Below, in pieces: positions 26,041 to 34,957 of a stretch of DNA of 64,000 nt (positions are counted from its first letter, which is position 1; every line of letters starts with the position of its first letter). Source of the DNA: Clostridium felsineum DSM 794 (lineage in GTDB: Bacteria; Bacillota; Clostridia; Clostridiales; Clostridiaceae); contig NZ_CP096980.1 in the NCBI RefSeq assembly GCF_002006355.2, forward strand, positions 1,860,001-1,924,000, read 5' to 3'. Under the pieces are notes generated by a model, which was not told where the DNA came from, made no database searches, and saw nothing but the letters and a program-made list of their open reading frames with translations. The translations under genes were made by a program, and so were the position numbers.

Positions 26041-26832
26041 ATGGGAGAAGCTATAGTAATAACATCTGGAAAGGGCGGAGTTGGAAAGACTACAACTACT
26101 GCCAATATTGGTACAGCACTTGCAGCAATGAAAAAAAAGGTTGTATTAGTTGACGGTGATACAGGTCTTAGAAATTTAGATGTTCTTATGGGTCTTGAAA
26201 ATAGAATAGTATTTACGCTTCTTGATGTAGTAGAGGGAAATTGTAGATTAAAGCAAGCGTTAATTAAGGATAAGCATTATGAAAATTTGGCATTACTTCC
26301 TACAGCGCAAACAAGAGATAAAAATGATGTAAAGCCAGAGCAAATGCTTAAATTAGTAAATGAGCTTAAAGAAGAGTTCGATTATGTTATTATAGACTGT
26401 CCGGCAGGAATTGAACAGGGCTTTGAGAATGCTGTAATTGGTGCAGATAGGGCAATAATTGTTGTTAATCCAGAGGTTACATCTGTAAGAGATGCAGATA
26501 GAGTTATTGGCAAAATAGATGCTAAAGGAATAGAAGATCATCAAGTTATTGTAAATAGAATTGATTATGAAATGGTTAAGCGTGGAGATATGCTTGGTAT
26601 TGAAGACGTTATAGATAATCTTGCTATAAAGCTTATAGGTGTAGTTCCAAATGATAAGCAAATAACAGTATCTACTAATAAAGGAGAGCCTATAGTATTA
26701 AACCAAACTGCCAACGCAGGCAAGGCATTTAGAGATATTGCTAGAAGAGTTCTTGGTGAAGAGGTTCCTTTTGAAAAATATGAAACCCCAACAGGATTTA
26801 TTGCAACAATTAAAAAACTATTTAATAAATAA
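26041..26832 (+). CDS. minD: Septum-site ATPase MinD
   Basis: A 263-residue deviant-Walker-A ATPase (GKGGVGKTTTTANIG, about 10-24) that binds the membrane with ATP and recruits MinC. The C-terminal end (TPTGFIATIKKLFNK) is the amphipathic membrane-targeting helix. ATG 26041 follows the near-perfect GGAGGT; an upstream in-frame ATG at 26026 lies in that site. It lies 15 bases before minE. Confidence 0.96.
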   Translation: MGEAIVITSGKGGVGKTTTTANIGTALAAMKKKVVLVDGDTGLRNLDVLMGLENRIVFTLLDVVEGNCRLKQALIKDKHYENLALLPTAQTRDKNDVKPEQMLKLVNELKEEFDYVIIDCPAGIEQGFENAVIGADRAIIVVNPEVTSVRDADRVIGKIDAKGIEDHQVIVNRIDYEMVKRGDMLGIEDVIDNLAIKLIGVVPNDKQITVSTNKGEPIVLNQTANAGKAFRDIARRVLGEEVPFEKYETPTGFIATIKKLFNK

Positions 26833-26847
26833 TAGGAGGTAGGGAAT

Positions 26848-27120
26848 ATGGATTTGTTTAGTTTTTTTTCTGGAAAAAATTCGTCCAAGCAAGTTGCTAA
26901 AGAACGATTAAAGTTAATACTCATACATGATAGAGCAGATTTATCTCCTGAATTATTAGAGCTTATAAAAGGAGAAATCTTAAATGTAATTACAAAATAT
27001 GTAGAGATAGATAATTCTGATATTGAAGTAAAGCTTACTAGAACTGATGTGGAAGAAGGAAACTCTCCAGCGTTAATTGCAAATATACCTATTAGATCTA
27101 TGAAAACTAGAAAACAATAG
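26848..27120 (+). CDS. minE: Division topological factor MinE
   Basis: A 90-residue MinE: N-terminal MinD-activating segment (ERLKLILIHDRADLSPELLE, about 19-38) and C-terminal dimerisation beta-strands (VEIDNSDIEVKLTR). It stimulates MinD ATPase and drives pole-to-pole oscillation, so this Clostridium has a MinE-based system. Strong AGGAGGTAGGG binding site. Confidence 0.95.
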   Translation: MDLFSFFSGKNSSKQVAKERLKLILIHDRADLSPELLELIKGEILNVITKYVEIDNSDIEVKLTRTDVEEGNSPALIANIPIRSMKTRKQ

Positions 27121-27130
27121 AGTTATAATT

Positions 27131-27222
27131 AGAAGGCTGTGTATGTCTATATTCAAAGTTGTTTACAGTAAATTAATTATTTGTGTATAGAACTCTAATA
27201 TAAGTGCATAGCTTTTTCTTTT
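27131..27222 (+). terminator. Possible terminator after minE
   Basis: AAGGCTGTGTAT (from about 27131) can pair with GTGCATAGCTTTT (about 27203-27215) across a 60-base loop with several G-U pairs, followed by a long T-run. A TATAAT (27231-27236) then lies just ahead of rodA. Confidence 0.45.
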
Positions 27223-27258
27223 TTTTGTGGTATAATCATAAAAGTGGAGGGAGAAGAC

Positions 27259-28380
27259 ATGATATTAAATAAACTAAAAATTGATAAAAGAGAACTAAAA
27301 CAAATAGATTTTTTAATATTGATAATACCCATAGTAATTGCTATATATAGTTCACTCAATATTTACAGTGCAGTTCATAGAATTAGCTCACTTTCAAATA
27401 CTTGGGAACTTCAACTAATATGGTGCGTGATGGGGTTAATTGCTATATACCTAATAATTAAAATGGATTATAATTTTTTTAAAAACTATGCCGAGATTAT
27501 ATATGGATTATCTATTGTGCTTCTTATAATTAATGATTTCTTTGGAAGTACAAGAAATGGTGCTACAGGATGGATTGCTATCGGTCAAAGAGCTATTCAA
27601 CCTTCTGAATTTGCAAAGGTTGCTTTAGTCATTATACTAGCAAAGAGATTAGATGGTATGAAGGATGGAATAAACACTGTAAAGAACTTTTTTATAATAT
27701 TGTTATACGCAGCAGTGCCTACAGCACTTGTTTTAATTCAACCGGATATGGGAATGGCAATGGTGTATTTCTTTACAGTACTTGGAATTGTTTTTGTAGC
27801 AGGACTAGACTTGAGGGTTATTTTAGGTGGAATATTTGGTATTATAGTTGCAGTGGTTGGAATTTGGAACACCTCACTTATGCAGCAATACTGGAAGGCA
27901 AGACTGACAACCTTTTTGAATCCAGAGCAATATAGTTCTTCCACAGGACTTCAATTGATTCAATCTCAAATAGCTATAGGTTCTGGCGGTATACTTGGAA
28001 AAGGTTTCTTAAAAGGAACTCAGATACAAGGCGGATATATTCCTGAAAACTACACGGATTTCATATTTTCTGTAGTTGGAGAGGAATGGGGACTAATTGG
28101 TGCAATAGTACTAATGCTTCTTTATATTATTTTAATATACAGGATTATTAAAATGTCTAAAAATTCAAAGGATACCTTTGGAAAAGTATTTTGTGTTGGT
28201 ATGGCGTCAACGCTTTTATTCTCAATATATCAAAACATGGGAATGACCATAGGAATAGCACCAATATCAGGACTTACACTTCCATTTATGAGTTATGGAG
28301 GAAGTGCTATGTTTACCGCTTTTATATCTATTGGTATTGTACTTAGTATAGGAATAAGAAAGAATAAAATTAACTTCTAA
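27259..28380 (+). CDS. rodA: SEDS peptidoglycan polymerase RodA
   Basis: A 373-residue FtsW/RodA/SpoVE-family glycosyltransferase with about ten transmembrane helices. Family motifs are the NGATGWIAIGQRAIQPSEFAK segment (about 98-118), GGYIPENYTDFIFSVVGEEWG (about 260-280) and the C-terminal PFMSYGGSAMFTAF. RodA polymerises glycan strands and works with class B PBPs, here presumably one or more of the upstream PBP2 set. ATG 27259 follows GGAGGGAGA; the GTG at 27244 contains the binding site. Confidence 0.94.
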   Translation: MILNKLKIDKRELKQIDFLILIIPIVIAIYSSLNIYSAVHRISSLSNTWELQLIWCVMGLIAIYLIIKMDYNFFKNYAEIIYGLSIVLLIINDFFGSTRNGATGWIAIGQRAIQPSEFAKVALVIILAKRLDGMKDGINTVKNFFIILLYAAVPTALVLIQPDMGMAMVYFFTVLGIVFVAGLDLRVILGGIFGIIVAVVGIWNTSLMQQYWKARLTTFLNPEQYSSSTGLQLIQSQIAIGSGGILGKGFLKGTQIQGGYIPENYTDFIFSVVGEEWGLIGAIVLMLLYIILIYRIIKMSKNSKDTFGKVFCVGMASTLLFSIYQNMGMTIGIAPISGLTLPFMSYGGSAMFTAFISIGIVLSIGIRKNKINF

Positions 28381-28404
28381 TAAAAAACTTTTAAATAGTA
28401 AAAT

Positions 28405-28457
28405 GTACCCCCTAAAAGAGACAATTAAAAATGTCTGTTCTAGGAGGTATTTTTTTA
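28405..28457 (+). terminator. Terminator after rodA
   Basis: TACCCCCTA pairs with TAGGAGGTA and inner AGACA with TGTCT, followed by TTTTTTTATTTT. Confidence 0.85.
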
Positions 28458-28548
28458 TTTTAATTGCTAAGTTTTTTTATTATAAAACCTAATGTAAGTA
28501 ATAAAAGATAAAAAATAAAATATATATATACAAGGAAATTAATTTAAG

Positions 28549-28622
28549 AGGTTGTTTCTGGAAAATGATTTTTAAAGAGGATAATTAAAAATCTAAGCTC
28601 CATTTTGAAGCAGCCTTTTAAT
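28549..28622 (+). other. Long imperfect hairpin upstream of the spoIVFA-like gene
   Basis: AGGTTGTTTCTGGAAAATG (28549-28567) can pair with CATTTTGAAGCAGCCT (28601-28616), leaving a two-base bulge and G-U pairs, and is followed by TTTAATTATTTT. It may be an attenuator or weak terminator in the roughly 265-base gap before the next start. Confidence 0.4.
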
Positions 28623-28721
28623 TATTTTGTTACTAATTTTAGAAGTTATATGTTTGTAAAGCTAAATAAACATAAATTTCAAGGCTTCAATAGGTTAACT
28701 AAAGTATTAAGGGAGGATAAA

Positions 28722-29525
28722 ATGGGAAATTACAATTCTCAGTACGAAAATTATTATAGGAATTTACAAAGTAGGGGAAGTAGAACTAATAGTTATTATG
28801 GAGGAGGGATAAAGAAAGGCAATTTCGGGGGATGGATAATAAAAAAATTGGAATTTCAACTGGTAGGAACTTTAGTAATGTTCATACTAATATTAGGATT
28901 GAGGCAAGTTGTAACACCAGAAACTAAATCTATTTGTGATTATATTAAATACACTCTTTCTTACAATTATAATTATGAAGAAACCCTTTCTTATATTGAG
29001 GGCATTAACTTAAATGAGGTGGAAGCTTATGCTAATAACATAAATGTTGATTCTATCAAAAACCAGTCGGTTGGGTATATTGAAAATTTAAGGTCAAAAA
29101 TAACAGGTGAAAAGACCTTTTCTACAAAAATAAAGCAGGAATATACCGTGCCACTTAAAGGAAAAGTTGTTTCTGGTTTTAAAGATAAGGATAAAGGTAT
29201 TTCAGGAAATGAAGGAATAAACAATGGTGTAGATATCGAAGTTTTAAAAGATTCAGATGTGAAAACCGTATATGATGGAACAGTTGAAAAAGTAGGAGAG
29301 GATAAAAACTTTGGAAAGTATATTTTGGTAGATAATGGTGATGGTATTGAAAGTAAATACTCCAATATGGATTCTTTTGAGGTTGAAAAAGGTGATGGAG
29401 TTACTAAAGGAGAAGTTTTAGGTAAGGTAAAAAAGAATGATGAAAAAACTAAATCATATTTACATTTTGAAATAATGTATATGGGAGAAAATCAGAATCC
29501 AGAAGATTATTTTACATTTAATTAG
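28722..29525 (+). CDS. spoIVFA: M23-family membrane protein, SpoIVFA-like
   Basis: A 267-residue bitopic protein: Asn/Tyr/Ser-rich cytosolic N-terminus, one transmembrane helix (about 48-66) and a C-terminal LytM/M23 peptidase fold (about 150-262: GVDIEVLKDSDVKTVYDGTV, DNGDGIESKYSNM, YLHFEIMYMG). The metal-binding His of active M23 enzymes is absent from the first motif, so it is probably non-catalytic, as in SpoIVFA. In Bacillus SpoIVFA holds the SpoIVFB protease until the spore is ready; a SpoIVFB-like gene follows here in a similar min...rplU context. ATG 28722 follows GGGAGGATAA; the longer frame from 28605 has no such site. Confidence 0.8.
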   Translation: MGNYNSQYENYYRNLQSRGSRTNSYYGGGIKKGNFGGWIIKKLEFQLVGTLVMFILILGLRQVVTPETKSICDYIKYTLSYNYNYEETLSYIEGINLNEVEAYANNINVDSIKNQSVGYIENLRSKITGEKTFSTKIKQEYTVPLKGKVVSGFKDKDKGISGNEGINNGVDIEVLKDSDVKTVYDGTVEKVGEDKNFGKYILVDNGDGIESKYSNMDSFEVEKGDGVTKGEVLGKVKKNDEKTKSYLHFEIMYMGENQNPEDYFTFN

Positions 29526-29553
29526 TACTAAAGCAATGTTTCGGAGTGATTAA

Positions 29554-30408
29554 TTGTTTAAATTAAGCAAATACTTTATTCCATATATGATAATTTTATT
29601 TTTTATAGGGTTTAGAGGCGAACTTTTTAGTGTTATTATTTTAGTTATTATACATGAAATTACACATTATGTAACTGCCAGAATATTTGGGTTCAGCGGT
29701 TTCGATGTAGAAATATTGCCTTTTGGTGCAGTACTTAAGCTTAAAAATATTGATTATGCAACTCAAAAGGAAGATATTATTATTTCTTTATCTGGACCTA
29801 TTTTAAACTTGATTCTGGCAGTTATTTTTTATGTTATATTTAAAGATAGCGGCAGAAGTGTATATTATTCGCTATATGTTACAAATTTATCGCTGGGTAT
29901 TTTTAATTTAATGCCTGCATATCCGCTAGATGGTAGTAGAATTTTAAAAAATATACTGTCTGAAAAAATTACTTATAGAAATGCAAGTGAGATAAGTATA
30001 TATGTAAGCATATTCATAGGAGTAATATTTCTTATAATTTCAATTTTTAGTTTTTTCTTTAACGTAAAAAATTTCAATATGTTGATAGTTGCTTTCTTTA
30101 TACTGTTCTGTTCTTTTAAGGAGAAGGGAAGGATGGTTTATATTGTTATGGGCGATATAGTAAGAAAAAAAATAATATTTTTACGAAAAGGGTATATTGA
30201 AAATAGGATGATTTCTGTTTCTGTGGAAAATAATCTCTTAAATGCATTAAAAGTAGTAGATAAAAATAAATACACAGTAATAACAGTTTTAGACAAAGAG
30301 ATGAGAGTTATTGATGTAATATATGAGGATGAAATACTTGAAGCTCTGAAGAATTATGGAAATATTACCTTTGCAAAATTGGTGGAGTTAAGGGAGAGCA
30401 ATGAGTAA
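29554..30408 (+). CDS. spoIVFB: Site-2 protease, SpoIVFB-like
   Basis: A 284-residue membrane zinc protease of the M50 family. The catalytic HEITHY (HExxH) lies in an early helix at about residues 32-37, and the third zinc ligand is the Asp in NLMPAYPLDGSR (about 123-134). A C-terminal CBS-like domain (about 225-280) follows, as in SpoIVFB. In sporulation this class cuts pro-sigma-K. TTG start behind GGAGTGA. It lies 28 bases after the SpoIVFA-like gene, so they are cotranscribed. Confidence 0.88.
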   Translation: MFKLSKYFIPYMIILFFIGFRGELFSVIILVIIHEITHYVTARIFGFSGFDVEILPFGAVLKLKNIDYATQKEDIIISLSGPILNLILAVIFYVIFKDSGRSVYYSLYVTNLSLGIFNLMPAYPLDGSRILKNILSEKITYRNASEISIYVSIFIGVIFLIISIFSFFFNVKNFNMLIVAFFILFCSFKEKGRMVYIVMGDIVRKKIIFLRKGYIENRMISVSVENNLLNALKVVDKNKYTVITVLDKEMRVIDVIYEDEILEALKNYGNITFAKLVELRESNE

Positions 30409-30422
30409 TATGAATTTTATTG

Positions 30423-30452
30423 TTGAACATTTTTTTAACTATGTGTTAGAAT
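30423..30452 (+). promoter_or_regulatory. Predicted promoter of the radical-SAM gene
   Basis: TTGAAC (30423-30428), 18-bp spacer, TAGAAT (30447-30452) with a TGT extended -10. Confidence 0.55.
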
Positions 30453-30484
30453 ATAAAAATGAGTGATTTTTAGGAGGAAAATAA

Positions 30485-32353
30485 ATGAATAACATTATTG
30501 ATGATGTTTTATTTAGAGTAGAAAAACCTGCAAGGTATATAGGTGGGGAGTTTAATTCTGTTATAAAGGATAAAAACAAGGTAGATGTAAGATTTGCTTT
30601 TTGCTTTCCTGACGTATATGAAGTTGGAATGTCTCACCTCGGAATGAAGATATTATACCATGTTTTAAATAAGAGAGAGGATACTTATTGCGAAAGAGTT
30701 TTTTCACCATGGCCAGACATGGAAAAATTAATGAGAGAAAATGATATACCACTTTATGCGCTTGAAACGAAGGATCCTATAACAAACTTTGATTTCATAG
30801 CTTTTACACTTCAATATGAGATGAGCTATACTAATATATTAAACATGCTTGATCTTGCAAAAGTTAAGGTAAGAGCTTCTGAAAGAGGAGAGGATGATCC
30901 TATTATTGTTTGTGGTGGACCATGTGCATATAATCCTGAACCGCTTTACGATATAGCAGACATTTTTTCTTTAGGAGAAGGGGAAGAACATTTAAGTGAA
31001 TTAGTTGATTTGTATAAGAAGTGCAAAAGAGATAAATTAACTAGAAAAGAGTTCTTAAGATTAGCAGCTAAAATTGAAGGAACGTATGTGCCATCTCTTT
31101 ATGAAGTATCCTATAATGAGGATAATACTATAAAAGAATTTAAGCCTTTATATGATGATGTTCCAAAGAAGGTTAAAAAAAGAATAATAACAAATTTTAA
31201 TGATGTAGTATATCCAGATGATTTTATAGTACCATATAGCGAAATAGTACATGATAGAATTATGCTTGAAACCTTTAGAGGGTGTACAAGAGGATGTAGA
31301 TTTTGTCAAGCAGGTATGATATATAGGCCAGTAAGAGAAAAGACAACAGACAAACTTATGGAGCTTGCTGATAAAATAATAAAAAATACTGGATATGAAG
31401 AAATGTCATTAACATCTCTTAGCATATGCGATTATTCAGATATTAAAAATCTTGTTTATGGTTTAATTGAGAAATATAAGGAAGATAATGTGAGCGTATC
31501 ATTACCTTCACTTAGAATAGATTCTTTTTCAGTTGATCTTATAAAAGAACTTCAAAAGGTTAGAAAGTCAGGTCTTACATTTGCACCTGAAGCTGGAAGT
31601 CAAAGAATGAGAGACGTTATAAACAAAGGTGTAACAGAACAAAATTTAATTGACTCAGTAAGCAGTGCGTTTAAAAATGGCTGGACTACTATAAAGCTTT
31701 ATTTCATGATAGGACTTCCATATGAGACTATAGATGATGTAAGAGGTATAGGAGAATTAGGAAAAAAAGTAGTTGAGGAATACTACAAAGTGCCAAAGGA
31801 AGAGAGAAAAAAAGGACTTAAGGTTACTCTTAGTACATCAATATTTGTACCTAAACCTTTTACACCATTCCAATGGGCTCCTATGGATAATATAGAGTCA
31901 GTAAGGAAAAAAATAGTTGAATTAAGAGATGAACTTAAAGCAAGTCGTATGATAAATTATAATTGGCATGAAACACCTGTAAGTTATCTTGAAGCAGCTT
32001 TTGCAAGAGGAGATAGAAGAGTTTGTGATGTCTTAGTGCGTGCCTTTGAAAAGGGAGAAAAGTTCGATGGATGGTCAGAATACTTTAATAATGAGGTTTG
32101 GATGGAAGCCTTTAAAGAATGTAATGTTGACCCCGATTTTTATGTTTATAGAAATAGAAGTTATGATGAAGTACTTCCTTGGGATTTTATAGATATAGGA
32201 GTAAATAAAGAATTTTTAATAAGAGAAAATGAAAAGGCTAAGGAAGAAGTAGTTACACCAGATTGCAGAGGCGGTTGTACAAATTGTGGTGTTAATGTGA
32301 ATTTCAAAGAAGGGAAGTGCTTTGAAGGTGCGATATTTAATAAAATACAGTAA
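30485..32353 (+). CDS. B12-binding-type radical SAM protein (TIGR03960 family)
   Basis: A 622-residue cytosolic protein. An N-terminal cobalamin-binding-like Rossmann region (about 20-190) is followed by a radical SAM core with the cluster motif CTRGCRFCQ (CxxxCxxC) near residue 264, then a C-terminal domain with a Cys-rich end (CRGGCTNCGVNVNF). This family occurs fused to or next to the DUF2344 protein that follows and often by rne/rplU, suggesting an RNA or ribosome modification, but the reaction is not known. ATG follows TAGGAGGAAA. Confidence 0.88.
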   Translation: MNNIIDDVLFRVEKPARYIGGEFNSVIKDKNKVDVRFAFCFPDVYEVGMSHLGMKILYHVLNKREDTYCERVFSPWPDMEKLMRENDIPLYALETKDPITNFDFIAFTLQYEMSYTNILNMLDLAKVKVRASERGEDDPIIVCGGPCAYNPEPLYDIADIFSLGEGEEHLSELVDLYKKCKRDKLTRKEFLRLAAKIEGTYVPSLYEVSYNEDNTIKEFKPLYDDVPKKVKKRIITNFNDVVYPDDFIVPYSEIVHDRIMLETFRGCTRGCRFCQAGMIYRPVREKTTDKLMELADKIIKNTGYEEMSLTSLSICDYSDIKNLVYGLIEKYKEDNVSVSLPSLRIDSFSVDLIKELQKVRKSGLTFAPEAGSQRMRDVINKGVTEQNLIDSVSSAFKNGWTTIKLYFMIGLPYETIDDVRGIGELGKKVVEEYYKVPKEERKKGLKVTLSTSIFVPKPFTPFQWAPMDNIESVRKKIVELRDELKASRMINYNWHETPVSYLEAAFARGDRRVCDVLVRAFEKGEKFDGWSEYFNNEVWMEAFKECNVDPDFYVYRNRSYDEVLPWDFIDIGVNKEFLIRENEKAKEEVVTPDCRGGCTNCGVNVNFKEGKCFEGAIFNKIQ

Positions 32354-33038
32354 GGGGTCAAATATAAAATTTGTTTCACATCTAGATATAATGAGGGCTA
32401 TTCAAAGAACGGTAAAAAGAGCTGGACTTCCTGCTGAATATTCTAAGGGATTTAATCCACATATGTCAATGTCAATAGCCCAACCTCTTTCTGTTGGAAT
32501 TTACTCGGAAGGTGAGTATTTTGATCTTAGGTTAAAAGAAGAAGTTTCTGAAGACAAGATAAAAGAAGCTTTTAATAATGCGGCGACTAGCGATTTAAGA
32601 GCTGTAGATGTAATTAAGATAGAAAAAGAGTACTACGATTCGGGTAAGAAAGTAGAAAGCTCTATGGCAATAATAGAAGCAGCCACATATATTATGAAGA
32701 TACGTTATAAAAATATAGATAAGCTTAAAGAAGAAATTGAAAAGATTATAAAAAGTGAAGATTGGTCAATACTTAAAAAGACTAAAAAAAGTGAAAAAAT
32801 AGTTAATATAAAAGGAATGGTAAAGAAAATTTCCTACAAGATAAAAGAAAATACTTTAGAAGTAGAAACTTTAATAGCTGCAGGAAGTCGTGAAAATCTT
32901 TCCCCAGACCTTTTATGTGAATACATAAAAACACATACAAGTGAAGTACTGGAAAATGTCTTTTCAGATATAAAAAGGGTTGAAATGTATGCACTTAAAA
33001 ATAAAAAATTAGTGGAACTTTATAGGTATTTCGTTTAG
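32328..33038 (+). CDS. TIGR03936 / DUF2344 radical-SAM-linked protein
   Basis: About 236 residues, starting at GTG 32328 (MRYLIKYSKGSNIKFVSHLD), the family's usual beginning; an alternative TTG at 32322 adds two residues and sits closer to AGGGAAG. It overlaps the 3' end of the preceding radical SAM gene by about 26 bases. Conserved segments are FVSHLDIMRAIQRTVKRAGLP and FNPHMSMSIAQPLSVG. In other genomes this domain is fused to the radical SAM partner, so they are expected to form a complex. Function unknown. Confidence 0.88.
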   Translation: MRYLIKYSKGSNIKFVSHLDIMRAIQRTVKRAGLPAEYSKGFNPHMSMSIAQPLSVGIYSEGEYFDLRLKEEVSEDKIKEAFNNAATSDLRAVDVIKIEKEYYDSGKKVESSMAIIEAATYIMKIRYKNIDKLKEEIEKIIKSEDWSILKKTKKSEKIVNIKGMVKKISYKIKENTLEVETLIAAGSRENLSPDLLCEYIKTHTSEVLENVFSDIKRVEMYALKNKKLVELYRYFV

Positions 33039-33069
33039 TTTCTATGAAAAGTCCAGTGAGGTGTTTTTA

Positions 33070-34515
33070 GTGAAGAAGATTTTTATCGAAAGATGTACAG
33101 ATTTTTTGAAAGTAGCTGTAGAGGAAGATGATGAATTTAAGGAATGCTTTATAGAGGATGAAAGAGAAGAAATTTATTCTGGACAGATATATAAAGGTGT
33201 TGTTAAGAATATAGTACCTGCTATAAAGTGTGCATTTGTTGACATAGGAAAAGGGAAGAATGGATACCTCTACATGGATAGTAAGTTCAATAATGTAAAC
33301 ATAAAAAAAGGCGATGAAATGCTTGTTGAAATAGTAAAAGAGAGCATAGGTAGTAAAGGTCCTAAAGTAAGTAATGCAATAACTATTCCAGGCAGATATT
33401 CAGTTATAATTACCCTAAACAAGGATATAAATATTTCAAAAAAAATATCTGATGTTAATTATATAAAAGAATTAAAGCAAAATATAAAAAAACCAAGTGA
33501 TGTTGGGGTAATGATTAGGACAAATGCAAAAAATGTAAGCATAGAGGATATAAATCACGAAATAGAAAATTTGTATAAAATATATGTTGATATAAGAAAA
33601 AAGGCAGAATACTCTAGTAAGGTAGGAATTGTCTATAATGCAGGTGGGACCTTAGAAAGAATCATGAGAGACAATGCTGATGTTAAGAATTTAAGTGTTG
33701 TAGTGAATGACAAAAAGGATTTTGACAGCATAGAAAAATATATATCAACTAAAAATGATATGGAGTGTAATTTGAAGCTTCATGAAAACAAAATAAGTCT
33801 TATGGAATATTATGGCTTTGAAAAGGAAATAATAAAACTTATAGATAGAAAAGTTATGTTAAAATGTGGGGGGTACTTAGTAATAGATAATACTGAAGCA
33901 ATGTATGTAATAGACGTTAATTCAGGAAAAAATATAAAAAATTCTAATCTAGCTAAGACTGCATTTTTAACTAACATAGAGGCTGCAAGAGAAGCTGCAA
34001 GGCAAATTATCCTTAGAAATTTAAGCGGAATAATAGTTATTGATTTTATAGATGTAAGTGATGATAATCTAAAAACTAAAATTATTAATATACTTAAAGA
34101 AGGGTTTCTTGATGATAAAAATAAAACTATAGTATATCCTTTTACAGAACTTAATATAGTACAGATAGCTAGGAGAAGAAGAGGAAAGTCTATTTATGAT
34201 TATCTTGAAGAAAAATGTGACAGCTGCCTAGGAAGTGGACGCAAGCTTAATTTTGAGTATATGAAAAATCTAATGAGAAATAAAATTATAAGATTTTTAG
34301 AAGAACATGAAAAAGCAAAGAATATTTATATTCAAATAGATAAAAGATATAAAAATAAAATCTCTTTAGATGTAAAAGGCTTTGTTAACGATATAGGAGC
34401 GAATAAGCTATCAGTTTATATTGAATATAAGGATAACGTAGACGTATTTAAAATGAATTTTGGAGAACTTTTAAGCGACATGGAAAAAATGCAGCAATAT
34501 AAAATTTATGGATGA
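33070..34515 (+). CDS. rng: Ribonuclease E/G family endoribonuclease
   Basis: A 481-residue enzyme with an S1 RNA-binding domain (about 35-110: YKGVVKNIVPAIKCAFVDIG) and the RNase E/G catalytic domain. The catalytic metal-binding acids are visible in AMYVIDVNSGKN and GIIVIDFIDVSDD, and the Zn-link is CDSCLGSGRK. It cuts single-stranded RNA and processes rRNA and mRNA. It lacks the long C-terminal degradosome scaffold of RNase E. GTG 33070 follows GTGAGGTG with good spacing and is preferred over the GTG at 33061. Confidence 0.93.
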   Translation: MKKIFIERCTDFLKVAVEEDDEFKECFIEDEREEIYSGQIYKGVVKNIVPAIKCAFVDIGKGKNGYLYMDSKFNNVNIKKGDEMLVEIVKESIGSKGPKVSNAITIPGRYSVIITLNKDINISKKISDVNYIKELKQNIKKPSDVGVMIRTNAKNVSIEDINHEIENLYKIYVDIRKKAEYSSKVGIVYNAGGTLERIMRDNADVKNLSVVVNDKKDFDSIEKYISTKNDMECNLKLHENKISLMEYYGFEKEIIKLIDRKVMLKCGGYLVIDNTEAMYVIDVNSGKNIKNSNLAKTAFLTNIEAAREAARQIILRNLSGIIVIDFIDVSDDNLKTKIINILKEGFLDDKNKTIVYPFTELNIVQIARRRRGKSIYDYLEEKCDSCLGSGRKLNFEYMKNLMRNKIIRFLEEHEKAKNIYIQIDKRYKNKISLDVKGFVNDIGANKLSVYIEYKDNVDVFKMNFGELLSDMEKMQQYKIYG

Positions 34516-34522
34516 AAAATTC

Positions 34523-34551
34523 TTTACAAAGTTTAAATGATATGGTACAAT
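34523..34551 (+). promoter_or_regulatory. Promoter of the rplU-prp-rpmA operon
   Basis: TTTACA (34523-34528), 17 bp, TACAAT (34546-34551). The predicted transcription start matches the first bases of the L21 leader. Confidence 0.75.
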
Positions 34552-34556
34552 GGCAC

Positions 34557-34632
34557 ATGTAGACCGCACAAAACGGGTTTTGAGTAAACACAAATTAATG
34601 TGTACCCCTATTGGCGAGGCCGTAAATGAGGA
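34557..34632 (+). promoter_or_regulatory. L21 leader (ribosomal protein autoregulatory RNA)
   Basis: The leader from TAGACCGCACAAAACGGG to GGCGAGGCCGTAAATGAGG has the conserved ACCGCAC, ACCCCTATTGGCGAGGCC blocks of the Firmicute L21 leader that precedes rplU. It lies between promoter and the AGGAGGTG ribosome binding site and is thought to bind L21 for feedback control of its own operon. Confidence 0.8.
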
Positions 34633-34643
34633 GGTGTTTGTTA

Positions 34644-34955
34644 ATGTACGCAGTTATAGCTACTGGAGGAAAACAGTACAAAGTTCAAGAAGGAGATGCA
34701 ATTTATGTTGAAAAAATTGCAGCTGATGTTGATTCAACAATTGAACTTAACGAAGTTCTTGCAGTTTCAAAAGAAGATGGTTTAGTTTTAGGAAAACCTG
34801 TAGTTGAAGGAGCAAAAGTTATAGCAAAAGTTGAAGCTCAAGGTAAAAGTAAGAAAATTATCGTTTTCAAGTATAAAAGAAAGAAAGACTACAGAAGAAA
34901 AAGAGGACACAGACAATCTTATACTAAACTTGTAATCGAAAAGATTGAAGCATAA
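34644..34955 (+). CDS. rplU: 50S ribosomal protein L21
   Basis: 103 residues, typical L21 (MYAVIATGGKQYKVQEGD, then KYKRKKDYRRKRGHRQ). It binds 23S rRNA domain I near L20. Strong GAGGAGGTG site. First gene of rplU-prp-rpmA. The in-frame codon at 34626 is rejected because it overlaps that site. Confidence 0.98.
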   Translation: MYAVIATGGKQYKVQEGDAIYVEKIAADVDSTIELNEVLAVSKEDGLVLGKPVVEGAKVIAKVEAQGKSKKIIVFKYKRKKDYRRKRGHRQSYTKLVIEKIEA

Positions 34956-34957
34956 TC

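Noticed and set aside
28605..28721. Longer N-terminus of the SpoIVFA-like protein
   Set aside because: The extension has no ribosome binding site and overlaps a hairpin, while GGGAGGATAA precedes ATG 28722.
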